64,000 nt of DNA from assembly GCF_051195215.1 (NCBI RefSeq), contig NZ_JBNAZM010000003.1:62001-126000 (forward strand). The letters are read 5' to 3'. Position numbers and translations under genes: made by a program. Positions 34,216 through 42,925 of the stretch are shown here, in pieces. The stretch is from Arhodomonas sp051195215. Lineage in GTDB: Bacteria; Pseudomonadota; Gammaproteobacteria; Nitrococcales; Nitrococcaceae. Under the pieces are notes generated by a model. It did not search any database, was not told the DNA's origin, and was given only the letters and a program-made list of their open reading frames with translations. Position 1 is the first letter of the stretch; every line of letters begins with the position of its first letter.

Positions 34216-35187
34216 TCAGCCGTCGTCCCGCGCCCTGCGCTTCTCCAGCACCGCCAGAAAGAACCCCTCCCACACCCCCTCGCCCACGATACGACGCGCG
34301 TGGTTAACGCCCTGACGATACGTACGGCCCCGCCATGAAGTGATACCGGGCAGCGCGGTCACCGGTGGCTCGAACGGCGGCGGCACGACGTCCAGAACGC
34401 CATCCCAGCGAACCAGGGCGGCATCGATGACAGCCTCGTTCTCCTCCGGCGCATACGTGCAAGTCGCGTAGACGAGACGTCCCCCCGGACGCAGCGCTCG
34501 AATGGCCGAGTCCAGCAATCGCGCCTGCAGCCTGGCCAGGCGCTTTATCCGCTTCATGCCCCAGTCGGCATAAGTCTCCGGCTCGTCAGCACGGATGCGC
34601 GCCTCCGCCGAGCAGGGCGCATCCAGCAGGACGCGGTCGAACCGCTCCGGCGTGAGACGGCCAACGCGGGCACCGTCCTTGAGATAGGGCACTACGCACG
34701 TCGCCCCCTGGGCGGCGCAATTGGCACGCAGCTTGAAGAATCTCGGGCGCGAGCGCTCCACCGCCGCAAGCCGGCCACGATTGTCCATGGCAACGGCCAT
34801 CACCAGAGTCTTGCCGCCCGGGGCGGCGGCCAGATCGAGAACCTCCTCACCCGGCCGGGGATCCAGATACATGGGCGCGAGCATACTCGACGGGTTCTGA
34901 ATGTAGACCTCGCCGGCTGCCGCCGGCGCGCTCTCGGTGAGCGCACGTCGCTGCGACGCCGGCACCGCGAAACAGTCGTCACGAAACGACAGGGGCTCCG
35001 GCGTCAACCCGGCCGCACGCAGCCCCCCGAGGACCGACAGGACACTCGCCTGCAGCGTATTGACCCGAAAGACCGTTGACGGCGCGGACTCGACGAGGCG
35101 GCGCCGCCAGGCCGCCATGGCGTCGGCGCCCAGCAAATCCTGCTGTCGCGCTATCAGCTCGAGGGGGAGATGTTCCTCTGGTAACAC
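34216..35187 (-). CDS. RsmB/NSUN-family RNA 5-methylcytosine methyltransferase
   Basis: This is about 323 residues. The SAM site is VLDLAAAPGGKTLVMAVAMD; the two catalytic cysteines are in LLDAPCSAEARI and VYATCTYAPEENEAVID; the C-terminal block is TYRQGVNHARRIVGEGVWEG. It methylates cytosine in rRNA or tRNA. The protein lacks the N-terminal NusB-like domain of full RsmB, resembling the shorter RsmF-type core. I prefer the GTG at 35187, because a TATAAT on this strand at 35228-35233 would put the transcript start downstream of the longer ATG at 35271. Confidence 0.87.
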   Translation of the reverse strand: MLPEEHLPLELIARQQDLLGADAMAAWRRRLVESAPSTVFRVNTLQASVLSVLGGLRAAGLTPEPLSFRDDCFAVPASQRRALTESAPAAAGEVYIQNPSSMLAPMYLDPRPGEEVLDLAAAPGGKTLVMAVAMDNRGRLAAVERSRPRFFKLRANCAAQGATCVVPYLKDGARVGRLTPERFDRVLLDAPCSAEARIRADEPETYADWGMKRIKRLARLQARLLDSAIRALRPGGRLVYATCTYAPEENEAVIDAALVRWDGVLDVVPPPFEPPVTALPGITSWRGRTYRQGVNHARRIVGEGVWEGFFLAVLEKRRARDDG

Positions 35188-35227
35188 CGTTACTGCCCTG
35201 ATCGCGATGCAAACATTCAGGGCACGG

Positions 35228-35233
35228 ATTATA
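35228..35233 (-). promoter_or_regulatory. candidate -10 box of the methyltransferase gene
   Basis: A perfect TATAAT is read on the minus strand. The -35 region is poor (CTGCAC at a spacing near 19). A transcript starting near 35220 would have a leader of about 33 nt before the GTG at 35187. It lies in the short gap between two divergent genes. Confidence 0.4.
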
Positions 35234-35269
35234 CTGGCGCGCGGTTTTCGCGGTGCAGCAGAGACGGCC

Positions 35270-36085
35270 ATGCCCTACGCGGACGCCGGCGACGCCCGGC
35301 TCTATTATGAGACCCACGGCAACGGCGAGCGTGCCGTGGTGCTGATCATGGGGCTGGGCGGCACAGTCGAGGCCTGGGGCATGCAGATCCCGGCGCTCGC
35401 CCGCCACAACCGGGTGGTGGTGCTCGACAATCGCGGCTGCGGGCGAAGCCGCAGTGAACGCGAGAGCTGGTCGCTGGACACCATGGCCGACGATGTCGCC
35501 GCCATCATGAATGCGGCGGACGTCGAGCACGCCCACGTGGTGGGCGTCTCCATGGGCGGGCTCATCGCCCAGCAGCTCTACCACCGGATACCGCGGCGGG
35601 TCACCAGCCTCACCCTCGGTTGCACGGGCCCCGGCGTGAACGATCCCGCCTTCACGCCGCCGGACCCCGCCGTCGAACGGGTGCTCACTCTGGACCGCAA
35701 CGCGGTGGGTCACGCTGATGCGGTACGCCGCCTCACCGAGATTTTCTATCATCCGGACTACCGTGCACGGGTACCGGATCTCGTCGAACGCCTGTTACGC
35801 TTCGAGACGGATCTCGGCACATCCACACAGGGGCTGCACGCCCAGCTGGATGCCGTCTATGCGCATCCCGGCCAGGGGTGCCGGCTCGCCGATATAACGG
35901 TTCCCACGCTGGTGCTCCACGGCGAGGACGACATCGTCTGGCCCGTGGAGAATGGCGAATACCTCGCCAATACCATTCCCGGCGCCCGCCTTGAGCGATT
36001 CCCGGGCGCTGGGCACATGTTCATGATGGAGCAGGCGCGCGCGTTCAACCGCGCCGTGCTGACGTTCATAGAAGAACTGGAGTAA
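35270..36085 (+). CDS. alpha/beta-hydrolase
   Basis: This is a 271-residue hydrolase. The oxyanion region is VLIMGLGGTVEAWGMQ; the nucleophile elbow is VVGVSMGGLIAQQLY (Ser); the acid is in LVLHGEDDIVWP; the His is in PGAGHMFMMEQ. Similar proteins act as esterases or lactonases, including 3-oxoadipate enol-lactonase-like enzymes; the substrate cannot be read. It is divergent from the methyltransferase, and mlaA begins 6 bp after it, so the two may be cotranscribed. Confidence 0.88.
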   Translation: MPYADAGDARLYYETHGNGERAVVLIMGLGGTVEAWGMQIPALARHNRVVVLDNRGCGRSRSERESWSLDTMADDVAAIMNAADVEHAHVVGVSMGGLIAQQLYHRIPRRVTSLTLGCTGPGVNDPAFTPPDPAVERVLTLDRNAVGHADAVRRLTEIFYHPDYRARVPDLVERLLRFETDLGTSTQGLHAQLDAVYAHPGQGCRLADITVPTLVLHGEDDIVWPVENGEYLANTIPGARLERFPGAGHMFMMEQARAFNRAVLTFIEELE

Positions 36086-36091
36086 CCCGCG

Positions 36092-36877
36092 GTGAACACC
36101 AAGGCTCGCCCGTCGCTGATCGTCGTTGCCCTGATGGCGGCCGCCATCGCCGGCTGCGCCACGAATACCGCCAGGCCACAGGCCGACAGCACCGAGAACG
36201 ATCCGCTGGAGCCGCTCAACCGTAAGGTCTACGCATTCAACCAGGGGCTCGACGATTATGCCATCGGCCCGGCGTCGCGTGCGTGGACCGCTGTGACCCC
36301 CAACGCCCTGCGCGAAGGCGTGAGCAACTTCTTCGACAATCTGGCCTACCCGGGCGTACTGGTGAATGACCTGCTCCAGGCCAAGTTCGGCTACGCCGCG
36401 CAGGACACCATGCGCTTCGCGGTAAACTCCACCCTCGGGCTCGCGGGCTTCTTCGACCCGGCAAGCTCCATGGGCCTGCAGTCCCGCGCGGAAGATTTCG
36501 GTCAGACCCTCGGCTACTGGGGCACCGCCAGCGGCCCGTACCTCGAGGTCCCCGTGTTCGGGCCATCCAGCGCGCGCGATGTCACCCGCTATCCGATGGG
36601 TTACTACACCAACGTGATCACCTACGTGGCGCTGGACACAGCCACCCTGGGCGGGCTGACGGCCATTAACGTCGTCAACACCCGCGCCGAGCTGGACGGC
36701 GCCGTGCGCCTGCGCAACGAAGCCGCCCTGGACCCGTACGCCTTCACCCGCTCCACCTACCGCCAGTACCGGCGCAACCAGGTCTACGACGGCAACCCGC
36801 CGGAGACCGAGGACCCGTACGCCGAGATGTTCGAATCACTGGACGCACCGGCGGATTCAACCGAGCTCAGCGAGTAG
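36092..36877 (+). CDS. mlaA: phospholipid-transport lipoprotein MlaA (VacJ)
   Basis: This is a 261-residue outer-membrane lipoprotein with lipobox AAIAGCAT. Family blocks are NDPLEPLNRKVYAFNQGLDD, FFDNLAYPGVLVNDLLQAKF, FGQTLGYWGTASGPYLEVPV and YAFTRSTYRQYRRNQVYDGN. MlaA removes mislocalised phospholipid from the outer leaflet and passes it to MlaC. The GTG start follows GGAGTAACC. The 3' end overlaps the convergent kinase gene by 21 bp. No other mla genes are present here. Confidence 0.94.
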   Translation: MNTKARPSLIVVALMAAAIAGCATNTARPQADSTENDPLEPLNRKVYAFNQGLDDYAIGPASRAWTAVTPNALREGVSNFFDNLAYPGVLVNDLLQAKFGYAAQDTMRFAVNSTLGLAGFFDPASSMGLQSRAEDFGQTLGYWGTASGPYLEVPVFGPSSARDVTRYPMGYYTNVITYVALDTATLGGLTAINVVNTRAELDGAVRLRNEAALDPYAFTRSTYRQYRRNQVYDGNPPETEDPYAEMFESLDAPADSTELSE

Positions 36878-37738
36878 CCGCTGCACCGCCGAATGCGCGC
36901 TGCCGGCGTAGGGGCCGCCGAACAGGTTGAAGTGATTGAGCAGGTGATAGAGCTGGTAGAGGGTACGGCGTAGCGGGTAACCCGCGTCGAGGGGCCAGGC
37001 CTCGTCATAGGCCGCGTAGAACGCCCGTGGAAACGCACCGAAAAGCTCGCTCAGGGCAAGATCGCATTCGCGGTCGCCGTAATGGACGGCCGGGTCGTAG
37101 ATCACCGGCCGGCCATCGGCATCGAAAGCCGCATTGCCGCCCCAGAGGTCACCGTGGAGCAGCGACGGTACCGGCGTATAACCGGTGAACAACCCCGACA
37201 GGTCATCACACAGGCGCTCGCCGTCGCGCAGCAACCCGCGCGGCGCACCATTGCCGGCGGCCAGCTCCAGCTGGTGCCCGAGCCGCCAGCGCGCGAAAAA
37301 CACCACCCAATCGGTTTCCCGGGGGTTGGGCTGCGGTGTCGTGCCAATCGTATTGTCACGATGCCAGCCGAACGTATCCGCGCGGCACCGGTGCATCGCG
37401 GCCAGGGCCCGTCCGAAAAGCGCCCAGCCACCCTCCCGCGGCGCCGCCAGGTCCAGCCAATCCATGACCAGATAGCTTCGCCCCGCGGCCACGCCCCGGG
37501 CGATCACCCGCGGCACCCGCGGCCCGTCGCCAACCCAAGCCATCTCGGCGAGCCCTTCCGCCTCGGCGGCGAACATCTCCGCACGGTCGGCGGTATTGAG
37601 CTTGACGAAGTAATCGCCGAAACGGTAAGCATCATTGATATCGCCGCCACCGACGCGCTGCACGGCGGTCGCCGGAGCAGCCCCCCGGGCGGCGGCGATC
37701 GTCTCGGCGATGTCGGCCCAGACGTCCGAATGGCTCAT
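36857..37738 (-). CDS. fructosamine-3-kinase family protein
   Basis: This is a 293-residue protein with an APH-type kinase fold. The signatures are RVGGGDINDAYRFGDYFVKL (nucleotide loop and lysine), SYLVMDWLDL, the catalytic LLHGDLWGGNAAF and the metal site VIYDPAVHYGDRECDLA. Family members phosphorylate protein-bound ketosamines so that the glycation adduct falls off. The start overlaps the stop of the upstream nuclease gene by 4 bp (ATGA). The 3' end runs into the end of mlaA on the other strand. Confidence 0.92.
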   Translation of the reverse strand: MSHSDVWADIAETIAAARGAAPATAVQRVGGGDINDAYRFGDYFVKLNTADRAEMFAAEAEGLAEMAWVGDGPRVPRVIARGVAAGRSYLVMDWLDLAAPREGGWALFGRALAAMHRCRADTFGWHRDNTIGTTPQPNPRETDWVVFFARWRLGHQLELAAGNGAPRGLLRDGERLCDDLSGLFTGYTPVPSLLHGDLWGGNAAFDADGRPVIYDPAVHYGDRECDLALSELFGAFPRAFYAAYDEAWPLDAGYPLRRTLYQLYHLLNHFNLFGGPYAGSAHSAVQRLLAELG

Positions 37739-38625
37739 TGCGTCGCTCCTTCGCAGGTCAGCCGGCGGGCACGATTGCGCAGCTGTCCGGGCAGTGCAAG
37801 GCGCTCCAGGGCGGCCGGATCGGTGCCGCGCCATCCCGCCGCGGCATGATCGTGGTCGATGCGCACGTCTGTGCGGATGAGGCTGAGTTCCCGGGAGAGA
37901 AACGCCTGCTCGCGATGGCTCTCCAGCAATCCCCGGATCCGGCGCGCACCGCGGATACCCGAGGCGGTCACGGCCGCTGTATCCTCATACAACGCGTCCA
38001 GGCTGCCGAATGCCGCGAGCAGCGCGGCAGCGGTTTTGCGACCAATGCCGGGCACCCCCGGAATGTTGTCGACGCTGTCGCCGGCGAGCGCCAGCAGATC
38101 CGCCACCTGCGCCGGCGCCACGCCCAGCATCTCGGTCGCACCGGCTGGGTCGAGCCAGCGGTCGCGCGCGGCGTCCCACCACCAGTCCCCCGCTTCCAGC
38201 AGCTGGGCATAGTCCTTGTCGGCGGTAACGTAGACCATGTGGTGCCCCGCGGCGCGCCAGTGGCGGGCGGCACTGCCGATGAGATCGTCGGCTTCGTATG
38301 CCGGGCTCGCCAGCGTCACTATCCCCAGGGCTTCGGCGAGCGCCCGGCACACGGCGAACTGGCGCTCCAGATCCGGCGGCGGCGGTGGCCGGTTGGCCTT
38401 GTACGCGGGGTAGAGACCATGGCGGAAGGAGGTCGTCAGGCTCTCGTCGAAACCGCAGACGACATGGCTGGCGCCCTCGTATTCGATGAGATCGCAGAGA
38501 AACGCGCCGAATCCGTAGACGGCATTGGCACACGCCCCGCGCTCATCGCGCACCGCCTCGGGCACAGCGAACCAGGCGCGAAAGATGTAGACACTGGCGT
38601 CAACGAGATAGAGCGGTCGATACAC
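37735..38625 (-). CDS. 5'-3' exonuclease / flap endonuclease, Xni-like
   Basis: This is about 296 residues. Metal-binding and H3TH motifs are all visible: LYLVDASVYIFRAWFAVP, VVCGFDESLTTSFRHGLYPA with YKANRPPPP, YEADDLIGSAARHWR, VTADKDYAQLL and GDSVDNIPGVPGIGRKTAAA. It is a stand-alone nuclease domain like E. coli ExoIX, not fused to DNA polymerase I. The start is uncertain: a GTG at 38625 fits the family N-terminus, a GTG at 38691 is an alternative, and neither has a clear binding site. Confidence 0.88.
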   Translation of the reverse strand: MYRPLYLVDASVYIFRAWFAVPEAVRDERGACANAVYGFGAFLCDLIEYEGASHVVCGFDESLTTSFRHGLYPAYKANRPPPPPDLERQFAVCRALAEALGIVTLASPAYEADDLIGSAARHWRAAGHHMVYVTADKDYAQLLEAGDWWWDAARDRWLDPAGATEMLGVAPAQVADLLALAGDSVDNIPGVPGIGRKTAAALLAAFGSLDALYEDTAAVTASGIRGARRIRGLLESHREQAFLSRELSLIRTDVRIDHDHAAAGWRGTDPAALERLALPGQLRNRARRLTCEGATQ

Positions 38626-38711
38626 GGTCGCGGGCGGCCGCGTTGCTGACGGACCCGGCGCAGTGTAGGCGAGGGTGGTGAATATGGCCACCGCCGCGGG
38701 CGCGGCAACGG

Positions 38712-39314
38712 CTACTGCGTTGGCCGCGTGACGCGCTCGCGCAGGGGACTGCGGCGGGGGAAATGCGCGCGCAGGAAGGCCATCTGGTCTGCGAGGATCC
38801 GCCGGCCCTGAAGGTAGACGTATTCCGCATGGGTGGGCGTGAACGGCACCGCCAGGAGTTGCATCCCGGCCTCCTCCGGCGTGCGGTTGCCCTTGTGGTT
38901 GTTGCAGCGTTTGCAGGCGCTGACCACGTTGTTCCACACGTCATAGCCGCCGCGGCTGACCGGTTTGACGTGATCGCGGGAGAGCAGGCCGGTACGATGG
39001 CGGTCGCCGCAGTACAGGCAGAGGCTGTCATCGCGGCGGAACAGGGTGGCGTTGTTCAGGGGCGGGATATAGCCGGCGTGGCCTTTGAGGGCGGCTTGCG
39101 CTGCACCGTCGGTGGCGATGATCGAGTTGACTTCGATAACGCTCCGTCGCCCGGTGAGTGCGTTGTAGCCACCGCGTACTCGATACAGCCGCTGCCCGCA
39201 GGCATAGGCGACCTGCCCGAGATAGTACAGCCGCACCGCGTCCTGATAGGTAATCCACTCCAGCGGCATGCCGGAGACATCGGTGCGGAGTATGTGGTGC
39301 TCCAGACCCAACAT
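38712..39314 (-). CDS. HNH endonuclease
   Basis: This is a 200-residue protein. The HNH core with two zinc knuckles is CLYCGDRHRTGLLSRDHVKP and NNVVSACKRCNNHKGNRTPE (C-x2-C, DH, N, C-x2-C). The N-terminal 80 residues (VRLYYLGQVAYACGQ) are typical of the stand-alone chromosomal HNH proteins found in many gammaproteobacteria, which have no known role and are not part of restriction systems. It lies upstream of the exonuclease gene on the same strand, 86 bp away, so a shared nucleic-acid role is possible. Confidence 0.9.
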   Translation of the reverse strand: MLGLEHHILRTDVSGMPLEWITYQDAVRLYYLGQVAYACGQRLYRVRGGYNALTGRRSVIEVNSIIATDGAAQAALKGHAGYIPPLNNATLFRRDDSLCLYCGDRHRTGLLSRDHVKPVSRGGYDVWNNVVSACKRCNNHKGNRTPEEAGMQLLAVPFTPTHAEYVYLQGRRILADQMAFLRAHFPRRSPLRERVTRPTQ

Positions 39315-39729
39315 GAGTCCACCCCGCTTGATCCACCGCTAACACGAGCGGCCGGATGTTGCTATGCCCGTTATTCCACAAGGGCAGTCTGCCGTGCAAC
39401 CATTACAGGCCTCTGACATTGATTGTCGACAATAATTGTTGACAGATCCGGTTTGAATAGAGCAAAACTATCTAAAATATAATTTCCATTGATTAGCGAC
39501 CGCGGTCTGTGGTTCATATACTGCGTGCCGTTGCGACCGGCCCACGGCCGGGGCGCATCCGCCGAACACGGCGGGTGGGTCGTTTCGCACACTACCCCCG
39601 CTCTGCGCGGGGCGCCGACGGCCCGCAGCCGCCCAACCCGGCGGCGCGGGATCGAGGAGAGCCACGCGCCGCACCGTCGGCGGGGGAAGCCTTCCCCGTA
39701 CAACAGATGACAAGACGGGAGACATTTCC
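39315..39729. other. 415-bp divergent spacer between HNH gene and pntAA
   Basis: The middle part (39410-39495) is AT-rich and carries a paired operator-like sequence and a TATAAT at 39478-39483, listed separately. The part from 39530 to 39715 is GC-rich with no convincing gene; short frames there are open on both strands but have no binding sites. It probably holds a long pnt leader. Confidence 0.5.
39422..39446. promoter_or_regulatory. tandem operator-like boxes upstream of pntAA
   Basis: ATTGTCGACAAT (39422-39433) is a perfect 12-bp palindrome. It is followed at a 13-bp step by ATTGTTGACAGA (39435-39446), a degenerate copy. The TTGT-n2-ACAA form is like operators of FCD-type GntR regulators. 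The second box also contains TTGACA. A TATAAT lies at 39478-39483 with TTGAAT 19 bp upstream of it. The regulator is unknown. Confidence 0.5.
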
Positions 39730-40863
39730 ATGACGATCAAAGTTGCCGTGCCCAAGGAAACGGCATCCGGCGAACGCCGGGTGGCGCTGGTGCCGAGCGT
39801 CGTCAAACAGCTCGACAAGCTGGGCGTGGAGATTCTGCTCCAGGCAGGCGCCGGCGAGGCGAGCGGATTCAACGACGCCGACTACGAGGGCGTGAAAATC
39901 GTCGCCGATGCCGACGAGCTCTACGCTCAGGGCGATATCGTCCTGCGCGTGCAGCCGCCCACCGACGACGAGGCCGCGAAAATCAAGGAAGGTGCGTGCC
40001 TGCTCGGTTTCCTCTCTCCCCACGAGGGTGACAAGCGCATCAACACCCTGCTCGAACGCAAGATCTCGAGCTTTCCCATGGAGCTGGTGCCGCGCATAAC
40101 ACGGGCACAGTCCATCGACGCCCTGTCCTCCCAGGCGAACCTCGCCGGTTACAAGTGTGCGCTGATCGCCGCTACCCGCAGCCCGCGGCTCTTTCCCATG
40201 CTGACAACCGCGGCGGGCACCATCCGCCCGGCCAAGGTGCTGGTCATCGGCGCCGGCGTCGCCGGCCTGCAGGCCATCGCCACGGCGAAACGCCTGGGCG
40301 CCATCGTCGAGGCCTACGACGTGCGTTCGGCGACCAAGGAGCAGGTGGAGTCACTGGGCGGCAAGTTCGTCGACACCGGCGTCAAGGCCGAAGGCGAAGG
40401 CGGCTACGCCCGCGAGCTCACCGCCGAGGAGAAAGCGCAGCAGCAGGAAGTGCTCGCCGAGCACATCGCCGCCGCGGACGCTGTGATCACCACCGCTGCC
40501 ATCCCCGGCAGGCAGGCGCCGACGATCATCGACAAAGCGACCGTGGAGCGTATGAAACGCGGCGCCGTGATCGTGGACATGGCCGCCGAGACAGGCGGCA
40601 ACTGCGAGATCACGAAGGCCGGCAAGGACGCGACGCACAAGGGCGTACTCGTCGTCGGGCCCACCAATATCGCCAGCTCCGCAGCCACCCACGCCAGCGA
40701 GATGTACGCGCGCAACCTCTACAACCTGCTCGCGCTGCTGGTGAAGGAGGGTGAGCTCAACCTCGACTGGGAAGACCAGGTCATCGCCGACACGTGCCTC
40801 ACCCACGACGGCGAGATCAAGCACGGCCCCACGCGCGAGCGCCTGGAAGGAGGTAGCAAGTAA
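39730..40863 (+). CDS. pntAA: NAD(P) transhydrogenase alpha subunit, NAD-binding part
   Basis: This is a 377-residue domain I protein. It opens with the AlaDH/PNT block IKVAVPKETASGERRVALVP. The NAD site is KVLVIGAGVAGLQAIATAKR, and RSPRLFPMLTTAAGT and GNCEITKAGKDATHKGVLVV are family-specific. It carries out hydride transfer from NADH in the proton-translocating transhydrogenase. In this species the alpha subunit is split, as in Rhodospirillum. The stop overlaps the next start (TAATG). Confidence 0.95.
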   Translation: MTIKVAVPKETASGERRVALVPSVVKQLDKLGVEILLQAGAGEASGFNDADYEGVKIVADADELYAQGDIVLRVQPPTDDEAAKIKEGACLLGFLSPHEGDKRINTLLERKISSFPMELVPRITRAQSIDALSSQANLAGYKCALIAATRSPRLFPMLTTAAGTIRPAKVLVIGAGVAGLQAIATAKRLGAIVEAYDVRSATKEQVESLGGKFVDTGVKAEGEGGYARELTAEEKAQQQEVLAEHIAAADAVITTAAIPGRQAPTIIDKATVERMKRGAVIVDMAAETGGNCEITKAGKDATHKGVLVVGPTNIASSAATHASEMYARNLYNLLALLVKEGELNLDWEDQVIADTCLTHDGEIKHGPTRERLEGGSK

Positions 40864-41153
40864 TGGTCATCGAAGGATTCCTCGCCCTGTACATCTTCAT
40901 GCTCGCCGCGTTCACCGGCTACGAGGTGATCGCACGGGTGCCCGTTATCCTGCATACGCCGCTGATGTCGGGCTCGAACTTCGTCCACGGCATCGTCGTG
41001 GTCGGCGCCATGGTCGTCCTCGGTCATGCGGAGACCGTCACCGAGCAGGTGATCGGCTTCATCGCGGTGCTGCTCGCCGCCGGTAACGCGGTGGGCGGCT
41101 ACGTGGTGACCGAGCGCATGCTCGAGATGTTCAAGAGCAAGGACGAGCAGTAA
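40863..41153 (+). CDS. pntAB: NAD(P) transhydrogenase alpha subunit, membrane part
   Basis: This is a 96-residue protein with three membrane segments (LALYIFMLAAFTGYEVIARV, HGIVVVGAMVVLGHAETVTE, VIGFIAVLLAAGNAVGGYVV). It corresponds to the membrane portion that is fused to the NAD domain in E. coli PntA. PLMSGSNFVHGIVVVGAM is the conserved family block. It is translationally coupled to pntAA and lies 18 bp before pntB. Confidence 0.95.
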   Translation: MVIEGFLALYIFMLAAFTGYEVIARVPVILHTPLMSGSNFVHGIVVVGAMVVLGHAETVTEQVIGFIAVLLAAGNAVGGYVVTERMLEMFKSKDEQ

Positions 41154-41171
41154 GCAGGAGGCCCCGACACA

Positions 41172-42653
41172 ATGAATACCGTGGTACAGCTTTCCTACTT
41201 CCTGGCGGCCGTGCTCTTCATACTCGGCCTCAAGGGCATGAGCTCGCCGAAGACCGCCCGCAAAGGCATCATCTGGGCCGGCGTCGGCATGGTGATCGCC
41301 ACCGCCATTACCTTCTTCCATCGTGACCTGCATGGCGTCTCGAACTACGTGCTCATCGTCATCGCCCTGGCGATCGCGGGGCTATTCGCCTGGTGGACGG
41401 CCAAGAAAGTCGCGATGACCGACATGCCGCAGATGGTCGCCCTCTACAACGGCATGGGTGGCGGTGCCGCCGCCGCCATCGCCGGCGTGGAGCTGCTGCG
41501 CGCGGTGCAGACCGTCAGCGCCGAGAGCGCGTCGCGGGTGCAGGCGTTCGCCGAAGCCAAGGACCTGACCATCGAGCAGGCGGCCGTTCTGGTCGGCGAC
41601 AACGCCACCGTAGGCAACGCGCTCGGCGTGGATGTGGCCATTCTCGGCCTGCTCGGTGCCCTCATCGGTACCGTCGCCTTCTCCGGCTCCCTGGTCGCCT
41701 GGGCCAAGCTGGACGGCCGGCTCAAGCGCAACAAGCTGCTACCCGCCCAGCAATTCGTGAACATCCTCGTGTTCGCCGCGGCGGTGATCTTCGGCATCTG
41801 GAGCTTCTACACCGACAGCGTCGCCGTGGTGGTGATCTTCTTCGCCCTGGGGCTGATCTTCGGCGTGTTCATGGCCGTGCCCATCGGCGGCGCCGACATG
41901 CCGGTGGTGATCTCGCTGTTCAACGCGCTCACCGGCCTCGCCGTCGGCTTCGAGGGCTACGTGCTCGGCAACCCGGCCATGATCATCGCCGGCACCGTGG
42001 TGGGCGCCGCCGGCTCGCTGCTCACCCAGCTCATGGCCAAGGCGATGAACCGCCCGCTCACCAACGTGCTCTTCAGCGGCTTCGGCACCGAGGACTCCGC
42101 GGCGAGCGAGGGGCCCGAAGGCGAGATGAAGGAGATCCAGGCCGAGGACGCCGGCATCATGATGTCCTACGCCAACCAGGTCGTGATCGTGCCCGGCTAC
42201 GGTATGGCCGTCGCCCAGGCGCAGCACAAGATCTGGGAAATGGTCGAGCTCCTTCAGGACAAGGGCGTAACCGTCAAGTTCGCCATCCATCCGGTGGCCG
42301 GCCGCATGCCCGGGCACATGAACGTGCTCCTCGCCGAGGCGGGCGTGCCCTACGACATGATCTACGACATGGAGGACATCAACGCCGAGTTCGGTACCAC
42401 CGACGTCGCGCTGGTCATCGGCGCCAACGACGTGGTCAACCCGGCGGCGAAGACCGACAAGTCGAGCCCGATCTACGGCATGCCCATCCTCGACGTGGAA
42501 GACGCCGACAACGTGATCGTGATCAAGCGCGGTCGCGGCACCGGCTTCTCGGGTGTGGAGAACCACCTGTTCTTCGCCGACAACACCCGCATGCTCTTCG
42601 GCGACGGCCAGAAGGTCGCCAGCGAGCTGGTGCAGGTGGTCAAGCAGTTCTGA
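41172..42653 (+). CDS. pntB: NAD(P) transhydrogenase beta subunit
   Basis: This is a 493-residue protein. The N-terminal half is a membrane domain of about nine helices with the proton-channel region. The C-terminal NADP domain contains VVIVPGYGMAVAQAQHKIWE, VKFAIHPVAGRMPGHMNVLL, VALVIGANDVVNPAAKTD and VIVIKRGRGTGFSGVENHLF, all classic. With the two alpha parts it drives NADP reduction by the proton gradient. An intrinsic terminator follows. Confidence 0.96.
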   Translation: MNTVVQLSYFLAAVLFILGLKGMSSPKTARKGIIWAGVGMVIATAITFFHRDLHGVSNYVLIVIALAIAGLFAWWTAKKVAMTDMPQMVALYNGMGGGAAAAIAGVELLRAVQTVSAESASRVQAFAEAKDLTIEQAAVLVGDNATVGNALGVDVAILGLLGALIGTVAFSGSLVAWAKLDGRLKRNKLLPAQQFVNILVFAAAVIFGIWSFYTDSVAVVVIFFALGLIFGVFMAVPIGGADMPVVISLFNALTGLAVGFEGYVLGNPAMIIAGTVVGAAGSLLTQLMAKAMNRPLTNVLFSGFGTEDSAASEGPEGEMKEIQAEDAGIMMSYANQVVIVPGYGMAVAQAQHKIWEMVELLQDKGVTVKFAIHPVAGRMPGHMNVLLAEAGVPYDMIYDMEDINAEFGTTDVALVIGANDVVNPAAKTDKSSPIYGMPILDVEDADNVIVIKRGRGTGFSGVENHLFFADNTRMLFGDGQKVASELVQVVKQF

Positions 42654-42685
42654 CCTCTGCATCGGCTTCGCCGGAGACACCGACA

Positions 42686-42708
42686 GGCCGCCCCCGGGCG
42701 GCCTTTTT
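42686..42708 (+). terminator. rho-independent terminator of the pnt operon
   Basis: The stem GGCCGCC pairs with GGCGGCC (positions 42686-42703, loop about 4 nt) and is followed directly by TTTTT. It lies 33 bp after the pntB stop. This is the clearest intrinsic terminator in the window. Confidence 0.9.
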
Positions 42709-42740
42709 CGTGTAAACCCGCAACCACGACAGCCCCGTAG

Positions 42741-42768
42741 GTCAGGGACGGCGCAGGCCGTGCCTGAC
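42741..42768. repeat. intergenic hairpin downstream of pnt
   Basis: GTCAGG pairs with CCTGAC at the ends; after one G/G mismatch, ACGGC pairs with GCCGT around a GCAG loop. There is no T-run. The form resembles short dispersed palindromic repeats of gammaproteobacteria. No second copy was seen in this window. Confidence 0.5.
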
Positions 42769-42925
42769 ATTCCCCTCCCATGCCCCGCATCGCTTCGCTC
42801 ACGCCGCCGGAGAGAAACACAAACGCATCAAGGGCGCCGAGCTCACACCGCGCCTCCCTGCGCCTGCCGGGGCCGCGTCTGTTACCCTATTTGTCTGGCA
42901 AGCCATACGATTCAGGGGAACAGTC

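Noticed and set aside
41393..42715. 440-residue Arg/Gly-rich open frame over pntB
   Set aside because: It is a GC-rich shadow in another frame of a certain gene, pntB.
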